This document shows, in pieces, positions 38,007 through 63,781 of a DNA stretch of 64,000 nucleotides. The notes under the pieces were generated by a model that was not told where the DNA came from, ran no database searches, and saw nothing but the letters and a program-made list of their open reading frames with translations. Position numbers and translations under genes: made by a program. The stretch comes from Diploscapter coronatus (taxonomy: Eukaryota > Nematoda > Chromadorea > Rhabditida > Rhabditidae), in assembly GCA_964036155.1 (NCBI GenBank), contig OZ038423.1:68401249-68465248 (forward strand), written 5' to 3'. How positions within the stretch are numbered: position 1 is the stretch's first letter; every line of letters begins with the position of its first letter.

Positions 38007-38382
38007 CTGGGTGGTGCATAGGTTCTTAGCATGTCCCTATAACTTCATTCATATCTAACGCCCCCAAGTAGGGTTTTCAGTATTAGTACTCTTAACGTAC
38101 TAGCCTTCAAATGATATACTTCTCGACTTCGTCCCTCCACAGATTACGCGTAAACAGCATGCCAAACGAATGGTACTATTTTCAGTAAATTGGAACCGAT
38201 CTCCATCCAAAAAGTATCATTCGTTTTGCATGCTGTTTACGCGTAATCTGTAGAGAAACGAAATCGAAAAGTATATCATTTGAAGGCTAGTACGTTAAGA
38301 GTACTAATACTGAAAACCCTATTTGGGGGCGTTAGATATGAATGAAATTATAGGGACATGCTAAGAACCTATGCACCATCCC
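38007..38382. mobile_element. 376 bp palindromic MITE, TA-flanked
   Basis: Left arm begins CTGGGTGGTGCATAGGTTC and right arm ends GAACCTATGCACCATCCC. The arms, each about 170 bp, are near-perfect inverted copies around a loop of about 35 bp at roughly 38173-38210. TA dinucleotides flank both sides (38005-38006 and 38383-38384). There is no coding capacity. Both arms contain ATTACGCGTAAAC or its complement, sharing the ACGCGTAAA core with the larger palindrome at 12258-14297. Confidence 0.85.
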
Positions 38383-41149
38383 TAATATTTAGTTAACTAC
38401 CCAATACTTTTTCACGGATATTTTAATGAAGACCAGCTTAGTTTTTAACTAATGATAGTAGTTTTATACTTTGGAAGATTATCTATTTTTAGGGACGATT
38501 TCATAAAGAATTCATTGTTATCAGAAGATCAGTATTTGTGGGTGGAAATAATCTAGAAGACCTAGAGAACTTATTTTGAAAAGGTGGCTTTGGGAAGTTG
38601 TCATATTGCACGCACTTCGGGATGAAATGAAATACTTGCGATGTTAGCAAACTGCGTTCATATTCCCCAAAACTTTAAAAAAGTCCTCGTAAGAGAGCCG
38701 AAACATCGTTTTTAAAGTACAAAGAAATTTAGAGACTTCGAAGTTGTGAGAAATAAAAGGAAAGACTCGGATAAAGAGGCGTATTGTTCGCCTTTTTCCA
38801 GATTTCTTCCGTGTTTTCTGATCGGACTTTTTTCTTTTTTTTCTCAAAATCTCTAACTTGAAACTTTACTCGAAAATGAGGATTTTTGTTGCGATTTTAA
38901 GTTACAGAGAGGTCGTTGAATATTGAATTTTTCCAGAAAAAGAACTTTTCACTAGCCTTTTTCTATATATAAAATTGCATGTTTACTTCGAAATATGCCG
39001 TCCATTCTGGAGGTTCCTGGAAATGTGTTATGAAATTTGTGCATCGTCTAGCAATTTAATCCAGTCTAATTTATTGAGTCTACATTCATTGCTCTCAAAA
39101 TCTAATAGTGTATAATTTGACCTTTTATTATTAGACTCCAAGAGACTACCGAATTTTGAAGTAATTTTTGCAAGCCTTTTCTAGGTTTCAAATGAATTTA
39201 GGATGACAATAAAATACAAATTTCGGCTAAATCGGCATTAATTTCGTATGATATCATAAAACTTTCGAAAAATATTTATTGTTGACGAATCGTTAGCATC
39301 TTGCCCGTTTTTTTAGATTCGATCAGCTAAAAATTCCTCGCTCACGCGCACTTTTTACCTCAAAATTGGGTTACCTTATTTCTACGATTCTTGTTCCTTT
39401 TCGATGCAAAAAATGTTCAACTAGGTTTCATCATAAATTCCAGAAATAGGTTATTTTTTGAAATTGAAACAGTGACGTCCTAAGTCTGAAGGTTAATTTT
39501 ATTCGGTGATCATAAAAAATCAGGCGATCTCGATTTTTTCTAACCCGTAATATAAGAAAAGAGAACTATTCTATGATCTTTAAATTGCGCGCCAAGTGAA
39601 AGATTTACATAGTCAGGTCGGGGTTAATTTTCTCATGCAAAATAAAGGAGCATTTCCAACAATTAATTGAGCAACGTCTACAATTCCCTTTAAGGAAATT
39701 CCGAGTTTTTCATAAATCCCTTTCCAATTAATTTTTCGCAACTCCCCACGCCAACGATTTTGCTAATCGAATTTCTGCACACATAAATTTTCTGTGTTGA
39801 ATCGAATTTCCTTTGAATCATTTTTCGCTATTTTTCTTTTCGGACTATCAAAATCTTCGCGGAAAAAGCGTTCGCGCGAATTTTTCCAAACTTCTTTTTG
39901 GGCTTTGTTTAGAGTTTGTAGAAAGATCTCGGGTTGAAATATTTATTCAGAAATTTCCCCTTTTCTCTAGGAGAGGAAAATTTTCCTTCTTTTCCCAAAA
40001 TCTCTCATTTTCATCGTCGCTTGACTGACCACATTGCATCATTTCTGCTTCTAATCTCGAGCCCAGGGCAGCAAACTTGTGCAGATAGCCGAGATTTTTC
40101 TGCTCATAATGAAAAATTCGTACGAAATTTCACGCCTTCTGAACTCAAGCGTTCAGAACCAATTTTGTCTATGTTCCAAAATTTTAAGCTTTTGGTCTTT
40201 AGGAATAATTTGTCTTTTTCTGATTATGTCATATGTTATAAAAATTTGAAGTTTCGACCATTGAATTGAAATGAAATTTAGATTATTTATTTTTTGTATA
40301 CAGATGTCTACTCTTTAAACTTTACGTCAATTTTTTTTATCAAACATTTCTTGGCATATTTTCATGCTCCGACCTAATTAATATCTTTCGAAACAGAAAA
40401 TATCATCCGATGTGCGTTTTCTAGTCATGAGTTATCAATTCAGACCCGACGCGTCGTCGTGGCATTATCAAAAATTTCCGGATTTTTTTTACCGACCGAC
40501 GTAGAAACAAGGAAAAAATTACTCAAACCTTTTTTCGGGGGCTATGATTTGAAATGGGCAAATGTTGAGGGTTTTCGCAAAAATTTTCGTGATTCGGGTA
40601 TATGGCTGTCTCGCAATGAGACATGGCTTTTGGCAATGCATGCAAAAATCTCAATCACTTGCAGAAAAATAAGGCTCAAAAACGGGCTGAGATATTCAAA
40701 ATTAAATTCTCCGAGGTTAGCGGCAGGAAAAGATATGGCTAGGTTAAACGCGAAGGATATCTCGAAAATTTCAAGTAGAAATAGGGGAAATAAGGTAAAG
40801 AGAGGGAAATCTCGTAGACTACGGAAAATCGAGAGGAAAAGAGATGGAGAAAGGAGAAATCATAGGTTTCGTGAAGCTCACACAAGCCTTCTTCAGGATT
40901 TCTTTAGGTCTCTCCGACTTTTCTGTTCTCATTTTCAATGATATTTCTTCATTTTGTATTTATCTCTAAAACCTCGAGCAAATTTCTATTTCGATTGCCC
41001 GAAACTACAAGTTGAGTGTCGGAGCTTTCACCTATCGCATAATACTCGCGGAATTCTCAATAATCTCGTAGTCATTTATTTGAAATCTATCGATTTTTAG
41101 CCTAAAATTTGATATGTCGTATTTCAGACGAGATTCCGAGATCTGTGTG

Positions 41150-41203
41150 ATGACGCAATTCAACCTTATATGGTCCTATTGGCAAATTGACAATCATCAA
41201 TAG
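41150..41203 (+). promoter_or_regulatory. 17-codon upstream ORF abutting the channel start codon
   Basis: After a TATTTCAG acceptor ending at 41127, an ATG at 41150 opens 17 codons that end in TAG at 41201-41203. The main ATG follows at 41204 with no gap and in the same frame. It would limit initiation at the main start unless ribosomes leak past or reinitiate. Confidence 0.5.
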
Positions 41204-44200
41204 ATGGTTTTCGCGTTCATTTTGACTTTCACGATTACTATTGTTACGGCTTTTGATGAAGGTAAAAATATCATCATTTTGGTAACAAAAGAACCACGTT
41301 TTGCGAAGATATTTGATTTCTGAGCTCTAATATTTTTGCTCTGATCTAATAGCTCAAAACCAAGTCAGACGATTTTTGCAAGACGTCTTCCAAAAACAAT
41401 GTAGCATTTATAAACCGAGTGGGGACCATTAATAAACGGGAAAATCGGAAATACGCTTCAAGGATTCGTGTATGGAACATCAAAAATCACGTAGATCCAG
41501 TGTGCTGGATTTTGGAATGTCTAATAAAATCTACAAAAATGTTTCGAATAATTCAAAGAAAATTCGAGTTCAATTATTATTAATCATTAGCCACTATTGC
41601 AGCAATTAAAATGTGTTCTTCCAGAATGTACAAAATGTGATTTACGCTCATCGTACTGCAAGTTTTGGGACAACGGGACGCGAAGTTGCGAGTGCCGCGA
41701 GGGCTTCGAAAGGCTGGGAAACGGCACATGCAAAAGTATTTTCTTCTCAAAATTTCATTTTTAAATTTATTTAAATTTAACTTTAAATCATTTTCATTCC
41801 ATTTTTATAGAGAACTTTAGGTTAGCCATTTTCCATACCAAACCCGATTAGGTCTTCCTTAAAATTCGCCATTAAAATCGAAATTTCGTCGAAAAAGTCG
41901 CGATTTTTGGGCCTCAAAAACGGGTGGCTTTCCGGTTTATCGCTTCAAAGCGCATAGAACACAAAGTACAAAAAATTCGCTGGCGGTGTTTCCGTTTTTA
42001 CTCGGGTTTTTGAAATTTTATGTCAGTCAGCTTTCAAGACCTATTTTCCAGCATGTGACAAGAAATTTGACACCCGAAAGAAAAGGTTCGTTTCGAGAAT
42101 ACCTAATCAGTAAAACCTCAAAACATGCGAATTTCTAATCACGAACCATAACCACCCACCAAACATCAAAAAGCTAATTTTTTACCTAAAGCGAGATTTT
42201 GAACTTCATGACGAGGTCATTTCACATCACCAAAAATCCCGCATTATGTCCGAAAAAGTAACGAGATTTGCATCTTTCAAAGAGGCTTAATCCTAATTAA
42301 TTTCGGACCTCCACTTATAGGGCGGGGATTAATGTTGGTCTGGGATTTATGAAATTTTCCGACCGACGAATGGGGATAGACGAAGAAAAATGTCTGGGGT
42401 AATTTAGAATGTGGACGAAAATGGACCTATGTTTTGGACTAAAGAGGTGTGAGAATACGCACATTATGAATTTATTGGCGAAAATTCATGATTAAAACCA
42501 AATAGATTTAAAAAAGAGCCACAGAATTATATTTTATTATTTTTAATGCATGAAATTTTAAAGCATATATAGAAAATTACTTATCCTAATTTTTAGTGCT
42601 CAACCCTCCGATGCCCACCCCAAATCAAAACGAAATCGAGGAGCAATTTTGCGTTCTCGGTCAAGCTGAAAAAGCTGCTACAAGGTATGATTTTCAAATT
42701 TTTATGTTAATTTTCGACCTTTGCAAAAAATCTGACGTTAAGTATCTACGCGCTTCATAAATGTTGAAATCTTGAGCCATGTTTTTCGGCTTCCTTTTCG
42801 AATGCAAATTTGATTTCCACGAGGAGGAGTAAGCGCTCTTTGTCCGAATGATACGCTACTTACTCGATTGTCTGGAAAAAGCCAAAATAATGATGTTTTT
42901 GAAAGTCTGAATCTTTTTGCAATGATATTTCTCTTATCTTCTTGCTTTATCTTTTGAATCTTTAGCAGTTGAGCGCATTTCAAGCATTTAGCTATCAAGC
43001 GCGTTTGCAGTCTCTCGTTGCCTTCCGCAACAAATTCTTCTATTGAATCCGAAATAGAAGCGACCTTCTAAAAGTCGAGATAAACGCTCGAAATCAGGAA
43101 CTGAAACATAGACGCAGAAATCAAAGATTTTCAACAAAAAAAACTGAAATTAGAAAAAAAAAAAATAGAAATGCTCAATTTTTTGTTTGATAATTATCAG
43201 TCAGTAACGCAAGAATATCGAATCATGTTAAAATCTTCAACTTTACGAAATGATTTGAAACCGATGCTCATATTTAAATTTGAAAGGCTAAATGACATGG
43301 ATTCAAGAGAGTCTCTAAAATTCACCAGACCACTACAATCACCATTATAACATTTAAAAATTTTGATAAGATCAATGGTTTCACTATATCCATTCAAAAT
43401 ATTAAAGTAAGCAACAATTTCATAAATTTTAGAATTTTCGCCGAACTCCTTGGAAAATATGACCGAAACATGGTACCGAAAATGAAAGGAGTTGACGTTG
43501 ACGTGGAATTACTCATACAACGGGTAAGTAATCAAACTATCAAAGTGTTTTAACTGAAGACAATTGGCTAGGTATCCGAAATATCTGAAATCCAATATTC
43601 CTCAACTATGCATATTCTATTCTCGCAAATTTGGCACGACCCCGGTCTTTCATTTGAGGTAATTATCGAGATAATTAGACCAAAGAAGAAAATCGCCCCA
43701 ATTTAGCATGAAGAAGGAGCGCAATGTCTAACAAATCTTTCACTATCACACAGGATGGTCGACAGTATATGGCTGGTAAGAGATAATTGAATTTCTTTCA
43801 ATTTTTATGATTTATTTTTAGCCTAACGTATGCATTGTGAACAGTAAAAGTGAGTTTAATAAGATCTTTTTTAAATTTATTTAAATTCAATGAGAATTGA
43901 TTAGGCTCAAAAATTCACCAGTCTCCGACTGACAATATTTTTCTCGCCATTTTTCCTAACGGAACAGTTTGGATGAACTATCGATTAGTAGTAGAATCGC
44001 CGTGTGAAATGGATTTTGAGTAAGTTTTTAGAAATTAAACTTTTCCTGAAGGCTTGAGTTGCAAATTTAGATTTTTTCCTATGGATCGAGTAATGTGCAC
44101 GACGATCTTCGAAAGTTATTCGTTCAACGTTGGAAAGGTAAAATTTTCAAAAAAAAAATAATTTGTTGATTTTTTTGACAATTTTAGGTTCGACTACATT

Positions 44201-46703
44201 GGAAAAGAATAGGAGAACCGGTCGAGTTTATTGACAAACCGAAATTGCCGGACTTTCACATGTCTACCTATAAATACGAAAAAGCAACTTATCAATATCC
44301 TGCGGGTATCTGGGATCAGGTACGGATATTTGCAAAATTTGCTTAATTATATATATTTTTTTAAATTTTAGCTCAACATAAAACTTTTCTTCCGCCGTTC
44401 TTATGGGTTCTACATTTTGCAAATCTACCTCCCCACCTATTGCATGGTTCTTATATCGTGGATTTCGTTTTGGTTGGACAGGTAATTCATTTTAGATTTA
44501 GTTAAGTTGATGTTTACTTTTTTATTTATAATATGAAATGGCGGGGTGTGCATTAACGTCGTAGACGATACCTGAAAATAAAATCATTAATTAGCTAATT
44601 TTTTAATTTAGGAAAAGTATTCCTGCCCGAGCTACTCTAGGAGTCTCATCGCTAATGGCCTTAACCCTGCAATACTCAAATGCCTCGAGAAATTTGCCAA
44701 AAGTGGAGTTTAATTTGAAAAATTTGAAGTAGTTTTATTTTTAGGTTTCATATATCAAAGGATTGGATCTGTTCATGTTCGGTTGTATGCTGTACATATT
44801 TTTATCGATAGTCGAGTTGGCGGTCGCCGGAGCGCTAGAGAAGAGGAGGGAAAAGTTAGTGAATTTCTAGTTGAGAAAACAGATTCTCTGAGACAGGTTT
44901 CGCAATTCCATATTCTGATCCAAGACATCTTGAAACCTATGATTTTGAAATAAACATTTCTTAACTTCCGAAGTCTCGAACGAAACATAATTATCAATAG
45001 CTGAAGAAAATGTGTAGTTATAAAGTTAGAAACCTATCTTTTAAATCGACGAAATTTAGATCGTCCGACGAGTTTATGTCGGATGAGGAGATTCGGCGGA
45101 ACGTCTTTCAGCGGACATTCTCGACGAAGTCCTTTCGATCTGGCTATGTAAGTCACGCTGCGAATGTGAGTGACATGCATTTACGTTTAGTAAATTTATT
45201 AGAATTAGAGACATCTGCCGCGCTTTGCAAAATGATATGATATTGCAAAGGTGCGGCACACAATAGTTTAATGACTGAACTGATGAGTTTGCATCTAATA
45301 GAAGGCACGCCAATTGATATGAAAATGCTATCCCGCAAGCGAAAAGTAATCCTCTAATATCGTCCCCCCTAATAGAAGTGTTGAGAATGAAAATCCTCGA
45401 ATGGTTTAGAACTAACGACTTATTCTCGAATTAAAATTTGACGATTTTAAGGATTCGCGAACTAAAAGTCCATGGTCTTCTATTAGGGGGTCTATAAAGA
45501 GGATTACGGTAAGCTGATAATGTAAATGTCAAAAACTAGAGGGTTTTTATTCAACAACAACAGATGTTTGTTCTGTTGTCTCGTTTTAAGAAAATGACGA
45601 CAACGGATGAACAATCTGTTGCTGAGGGTTCTCTGAAACGTTAGTCTTTGTACTCATGCGAAAATGATGATCGGTGTTGTTTTCATATGTCACTATGTCA
45701 TCACATAGTGTAAAAATGTGTATGCGTCTCGAGAGAATATCCCACTGCTCCTGGGAAAGAAAAATATTGATCGCCTTATTTTATCAGTGGAAGGCGAAAA
45801 GATTGATTGAGTGATGATAAGCTTAACCGATAGTATCTGGAAGATAAAAATTTTCGCACGTACTCAATCATCATTTTTCGTCCAATTCGCGTTTTGTTCG
45901 GGGATAAGCTTGCGATTTGCGGAAGAAAAATAATAGAGGAGTTCGAATTTTGAGATAGTTGTAAACAAGGGGTTGGGTTGATTTAAAAAACAACTTCATA
46001 GAAAATTTTCAATCTATCTTTCCAACTCCTTTCGAGTAAAGAAATAAAAACTACTATAGATTGTATAAAAAGAAAATTGGGTGCGTTTAAAAAAATTGAA
46101 TATGAAATGGTCAAAGTTATCACTTCAATGATTTCACTGTAATGAGCGGCGAGATGCATAACTTACTGTGGTAAAAATAGTTCATATTTAGAATGAGTAG
46201 CTATTAGAATAGAAAGGTCGAAACTTACAGTAACCAGGGATAATTTTAGGGCGGGCGCCAGCAATTTTCTGGCTGTGCTTCGCCTGATGCGGATGTCGAG
46301 CAAATGTCGGTTCAAGACTGGAGGACGGGAACTGGGTCTCAGCCTGGTTCGGCAACGCGGACCGAAGCACCCTGGGCAGAGCGAACGTACGTCGAGTGTC
46401 CGGAGCCCAAACCACCAGACGCAAACGCGGTGCCTGAAGTCGAAACCGATGAAAATAATAAAGTACGAAAGTAGCAAATAAGTTGAAAAGGGGGAAGTTT
46501 AGATGCTCGTTTTCGTGAGGCAAAGAAACCAGTCGCGACGAAAAAAGCGACGAATAGTTCCAGCAAAGATTTTCAATAGGTGGACCGGAGCGGACATGGA
46601 TAGGTAAAAAGTGTAATGCTTTTTTCTAGGAAAAACTTACTTTAGGTTCTGTCAAAAATTCTTCCCCCTATCCTTCATGTTCTGCAACTTAATTTATTGG
46701 TAA
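41204..46703 (+). CDS. Cys-loop ligand-gated anion channel subunit with N-terminal EGF-like domain
   Basis: 17 exons, 538 residues: 41204-41261, 41625-41735, 42597-42684, 43433-43523, 43572-43658, 43707-43775, 43822-43849, 43905-44019, 44071-44137, 44188-44319, 44372-44481, 44612-44702, 44745-44854, 45060-45147, 46250-46462, 46503-46603, 46646-46703. Residues 1-17 are a signal peptide. Residues 20-56 form an EGF-like module with six cysteines and a C-x-C-x2-G-F...GNGTC ending, alone on a phase 1-1 exon. The ligand-binding domain contains [18 protein letters not shown] and a canonical Cys-loop, Cys211-Cys225, around FPMD. M1 is near 293-315. M2 begins with the anion-selectivity signature Pro-Ala-Arg (323-325). 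M3 is near 355-378. M4 is short and ends NLIYW-stop. Remembered sequence features ([24 protein letters not shown]) place it nearest the acetylcholine-gated chloride channels (ACC/LGC-46 group). The ligand is an inference. Probable postsynaptic membrane location. Confidence 0.88.
45347..45506. repeat. 160 bp MITE-like element in the channel gene's intron 14
   Basis: The ends are inverted repeats of about 32 bp: TAATCCTCTAATATCGTCCC on the left and GGGTCTATAAAGAGGATTA on the right, each continuing into a shared CTTCTATTAGGGGG word or its complement. There is no coding potential. The flanking duplication is not obvious. Confidence 0.7.
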
Positions 46704-47264
46704 TACAGATTTTAGTTTCTCTTTTCCAAAAATCGTCTATTTTAGGATGTACTACACTTCGAAGGGTAGAGACTGAACAATTGGATTCGATTATAATTTC
46801 TAAAGAAGACTTCATTCCCGTCAAATATATCAAATTTTGGCATATTTTCTAGCTTTGTACATTCCCCCTATGAAAAATTATATAAAAATCATCTCAAGCT
46901 TTCCATTTTGCATTTTTTCCGAAATTTCGATGAAAAGTCATAATACCGATCTCACTTGTGATATGCCAGCTCTCAATTTTTATATTACTTTACTGAAAAG
47001 TTCAATAAATAAATTTTTCAAGAGTTCGTACAGAAAATTCGTGAAAAATTCACGAAAAGCTTCGAGGAATTCACGCAAAATCACGTGAAGCGTGAAGTAT
47101 ATAGTAATAAAGGCGAGTATCGAGGAATGTTTTGCATTTACAACGTGCGTCAATAAAGGCGAACGTTGGTTTTATTTCTATCGTTAAAGTGTCGCCGAAT
47201 TTATTTATTTTATCGATTCTTGATACGAGATCGTTGATTTTTCTATGGAAAATCGATAACTCAG
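46704..47264 (+). other. Channel-SAYSD1 intercistronic region with candidate poly(A) signals and acceptor
   Basis: AATAAA hexamers sit at 47004-47009, 47106-47111 and 47152-47157, the last two both within AATAAAGGCGA. A splice acceptor, GATAACTCAG, ends at 47264, 26 nt before the SAYSD1 ATG. The distance from the last AATAAA to the acceptor is 107 nt, typical of nematode operon junctions. Confidence 0.5.
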
Positions 47265-47290
47265 GTGACACTCGCGTCGGAAAATCAATA

Positions 47291-48864
47291 ATGGAGTCGG
47301 CACGACAACGACTGCTCGAGTTTCGCAAGGGCCAAAACGAGAAAAACTCTCAAAATCCGACGAACAACCTGGCGACTTCCAATACGAATGGCCTAGTGGT
47401 GTGTATTTTGGATTCCATAAAATGAAATTTTGGCGAAAATAGATTTGAAACTCCATGAAATGCAGCGACATTTTACTTCTTGGAGTTTTTATGGCTAGTA
47501 GATATTGGCTTTAAGAGTTGTTGGTTTGATTAGGTTTCGGAGAAAGCTGATGGAAATTGTGTAGATACGCAATATTCTTTCGTCTAATTGGATACATTTA
47601 AAATTAGTCGATTTTTCCCATAGACTTCAAGAACTTACTAAAATTCTCAATCGATAAACCGATTTTCAAAATCTCAATTTTGCTAGATTTTTTCCTCAAA
47701 AACAAATTGCACTTTGTCTGATTACTTTTCGTTCGTTTGACTTCATTAGCTGGGTTTGGATCGAAATTGGCTTTGGTATTTCGCCTTTCGTCTTTTCATT
47801 CCTTCCCCACCCATGTGGTCCCTATTAGAGGCTTCTCTAGAAAAGCGGCGAGAGAACGACTTTTAATATTGACATAGTGAGAAACGCAGAGAAATGAGAG
47901 GTCGATGGTTAGCATACGCTTTTCGGGAGGATTAAAGAAGTCCCGATTAGAGAACAGGAGAAAATAAGAGAGTTAGATAATTTCGAGATTTCCCTTGGAG
48001 GAAGAAGGATGGCGAAATAGTACTTGAATTTTAAGAGGGGAGAAGAAAATATCCTTTTCAAGAAGAACTAGAGAAAAGAGTAAGAAAAATCGAAATAGCA
48101 TTGAAATTTGGGAAAGGAAAAGATACAAATATTTCCTTTTTAAGAGAAGATATACAATTTTTAAAAGAGGATAAGAAAAAGCCGAATTTGGAGAAATAGC
48201 ATTGAAATTTCAGAGAGGAAAGGAGTGTCAAGATGACGCTGATTCGACTGCCAATCCACCAGAGATTTCGACATCGAAACGGGCACTTTCACAGCTCTTC
48301 GATATCGACCTCCTCGATGCAGCGCCGTTCCGCGTTTGGCGCCAAATTTATTCGAGGAACCCCAAAAGGACGTTAATTGGAAGCCTATTGACCTACGGAA
48401 TTCTGCAGGTCGTTTTTGTCTGGTGAGTTTTTTGTTATATTTTATGGAAAGTGTTTTAACCGAACCGGAATAACCCGTATTTTTCAAAATATTCGTTCCG
48501 AAGCTTTGAATTTTGAAAATACATATAAAGTTTAAAGTTTCTGTATTTCTTGTAAGAATCCCGAGTCCCGAGAAACCACCCTTTCCGGGGATTTATCTCG
48601 ATATTTGGAAATTTGAAGCATACTTTTTAAGAACAAGATTTGAAAAGGGACGATTTTTGTACATTTTGTTAATTCTTTTGCAGGCTGGAGTTCGGAATCG
48701 TCTTTTTCCTAGTCTCGATTTTCATGGCGATCGGTCTGAGTCTCGGTCAGCGGAATTCGAATGAAATGTCCGCCTATTCCGTGTTCAATCCTAACTGTGA
48801 AAGGCTATTAGGGCAGATGACCGCGGAACATTTCGAACGGGACGTGCTCCAGCAGAGACGGTGA
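47291..48864 (+). CDS. SAYSD1: SAYSvFN-domain membrane protein (SAYSD1 orthologue)
   Basis: Exons 47291-47398, 48214-48422 and 48684-48864 encode 165 residues (human SAYSD1: 183). In human cells SAYSD1 sits at the ER translocon and senses UFMylated ribosomes to clear stalled, translocation-associated nascent chains. The N-terminus, MESARQRLLEFR, matches the family start MEQRLAEFR. Residues 88-127 form a hydrophobic hairpin containing LEFGIVFFLVSIF, corresponding to the LEFG block of the human protein. SAYSVFNPNCE (135-145) is the defining motif and is intact, followed by MTAEHFERDVLQ. Exon 1's donor (after 47398) and exon 2's acceptor (CAG at 48211-48213) are chosen to keep phase 0; other nearby sites are possible. 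Same strand and close to both neighbours. Confidence 0.9.
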
Positions 48865-49554
48865 AATTAAAAAAATTATATTTTGAGGTCAGCATTTTCT
48901 CTTAATTTTGTGTTGATCTTTAAGGATTCGTTACAGAGAAATTATTCTTGAGATCGTATTTAAAATATATATATTTTTTAGATTTGCCACAAAAAACTTT
49001 AAGGTCAGATTAAAAAAAAAATATTTCAAATTTTTGAAACTCTACAGAACATTTTTCATCAAAGAAAGATATTTGATATTCTTGAAGACTTTGTACAGAA
49101 AAATGGGTGAGATTTATGAAGTTTTATTTTTTTAGAGGTTTTCTACAAAAAAAATTAGATTTTTGATAACTTTTTCGCGGTGTAAAGTTTTGGCTCCCGA
49201 AACATTGTATATTTAGCGTTTCGAGGAAATATCAAGTTTCATCGGAAAAACGGGGTGCGGTTGTTGAAATTTTCGTGGGGTAGAAATACGCGTTTAGTTG
49301 TAGATATATTCCTGTTAACGGGTAATTCGATACGTCATTTTTATCAGATATCCAGCAACTTGGAGAAATATTTCCTCTTTCGCCATACTATTTTCCTCTG
49401 CCTTGATAGCCTTCTTGTGATCAAGAGTAAAACTGTGATAGAATAAAGGATTTGTCTTTTTTTTTTTGTAAATTTTTTCATGACTTTTACCGGTTTTTCA
49501 ACCGTTGAATATTTATTTGGGTTTAAAAATATTTTCGATAAAATAGAATTTTAG
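48865..49554 (+). other. SAYSD1-HEATR5 intercistronic region with poly(A) signal, U-rich tract and acceptor
   Basis: The only clear AATAAA is at 49442-49447. It is followed by a T-rich run (about 49454-49480) resembling the U-rich element of nematode operons. A TTTTAG acceptor ends at 49554, 107 nt after the hexamer. The rest is AT-rich and I see nothing else in it. Confidence 0.5.
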
Positions 49555-49555
49555 A

Positions 49556-49575
49556 ATGCTAGAGAAGCCCATATA

Positions 49576-49576
<1 letters not shown>
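49556..49576 (+). promoter_or_regulatory. 6-codon upstream ORF overlapping the HEATR5 start
   Basis: The leader acceptor ends at 49554. One base later an ATG opens six codons (MLEKPI) ending in TAA. The last A of that stop is the first base of the HEATR5 ATG (TAATG), a stop-start overlap that could allow reinitiation. Confidence 0.55.

Positions 49577-63781
<14,205 letters not shown>

Larger units (their letters stand above)
34723..41127. other. Intergenic region, about 6.4 kb
   Basis: No supported exon. It contains the 376 bp palindrome at 38007-38382, a short AT palindrome at 36069-36096, and a purine-rich stretch near 36200-36310. One 160-codon open frame at 40459-40941 starts from GTG and has a low-complexity basic end; I do not call it a gene. 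Confidence 0.5.

Noticed and set aside
40459..40941. 160-codon open frame on +
   Set aside because: Starts from GTG, no recognisable domain, low-complexity Arg/Lys end from a purine-rich run, no leader acceptor or splice partners. Chance cannot be excluded.
46163..46566. Overlapping minus-strand open frames
   Set aside because: Antisense of the GC-richer M3-M4 loop exon of the channel gene.
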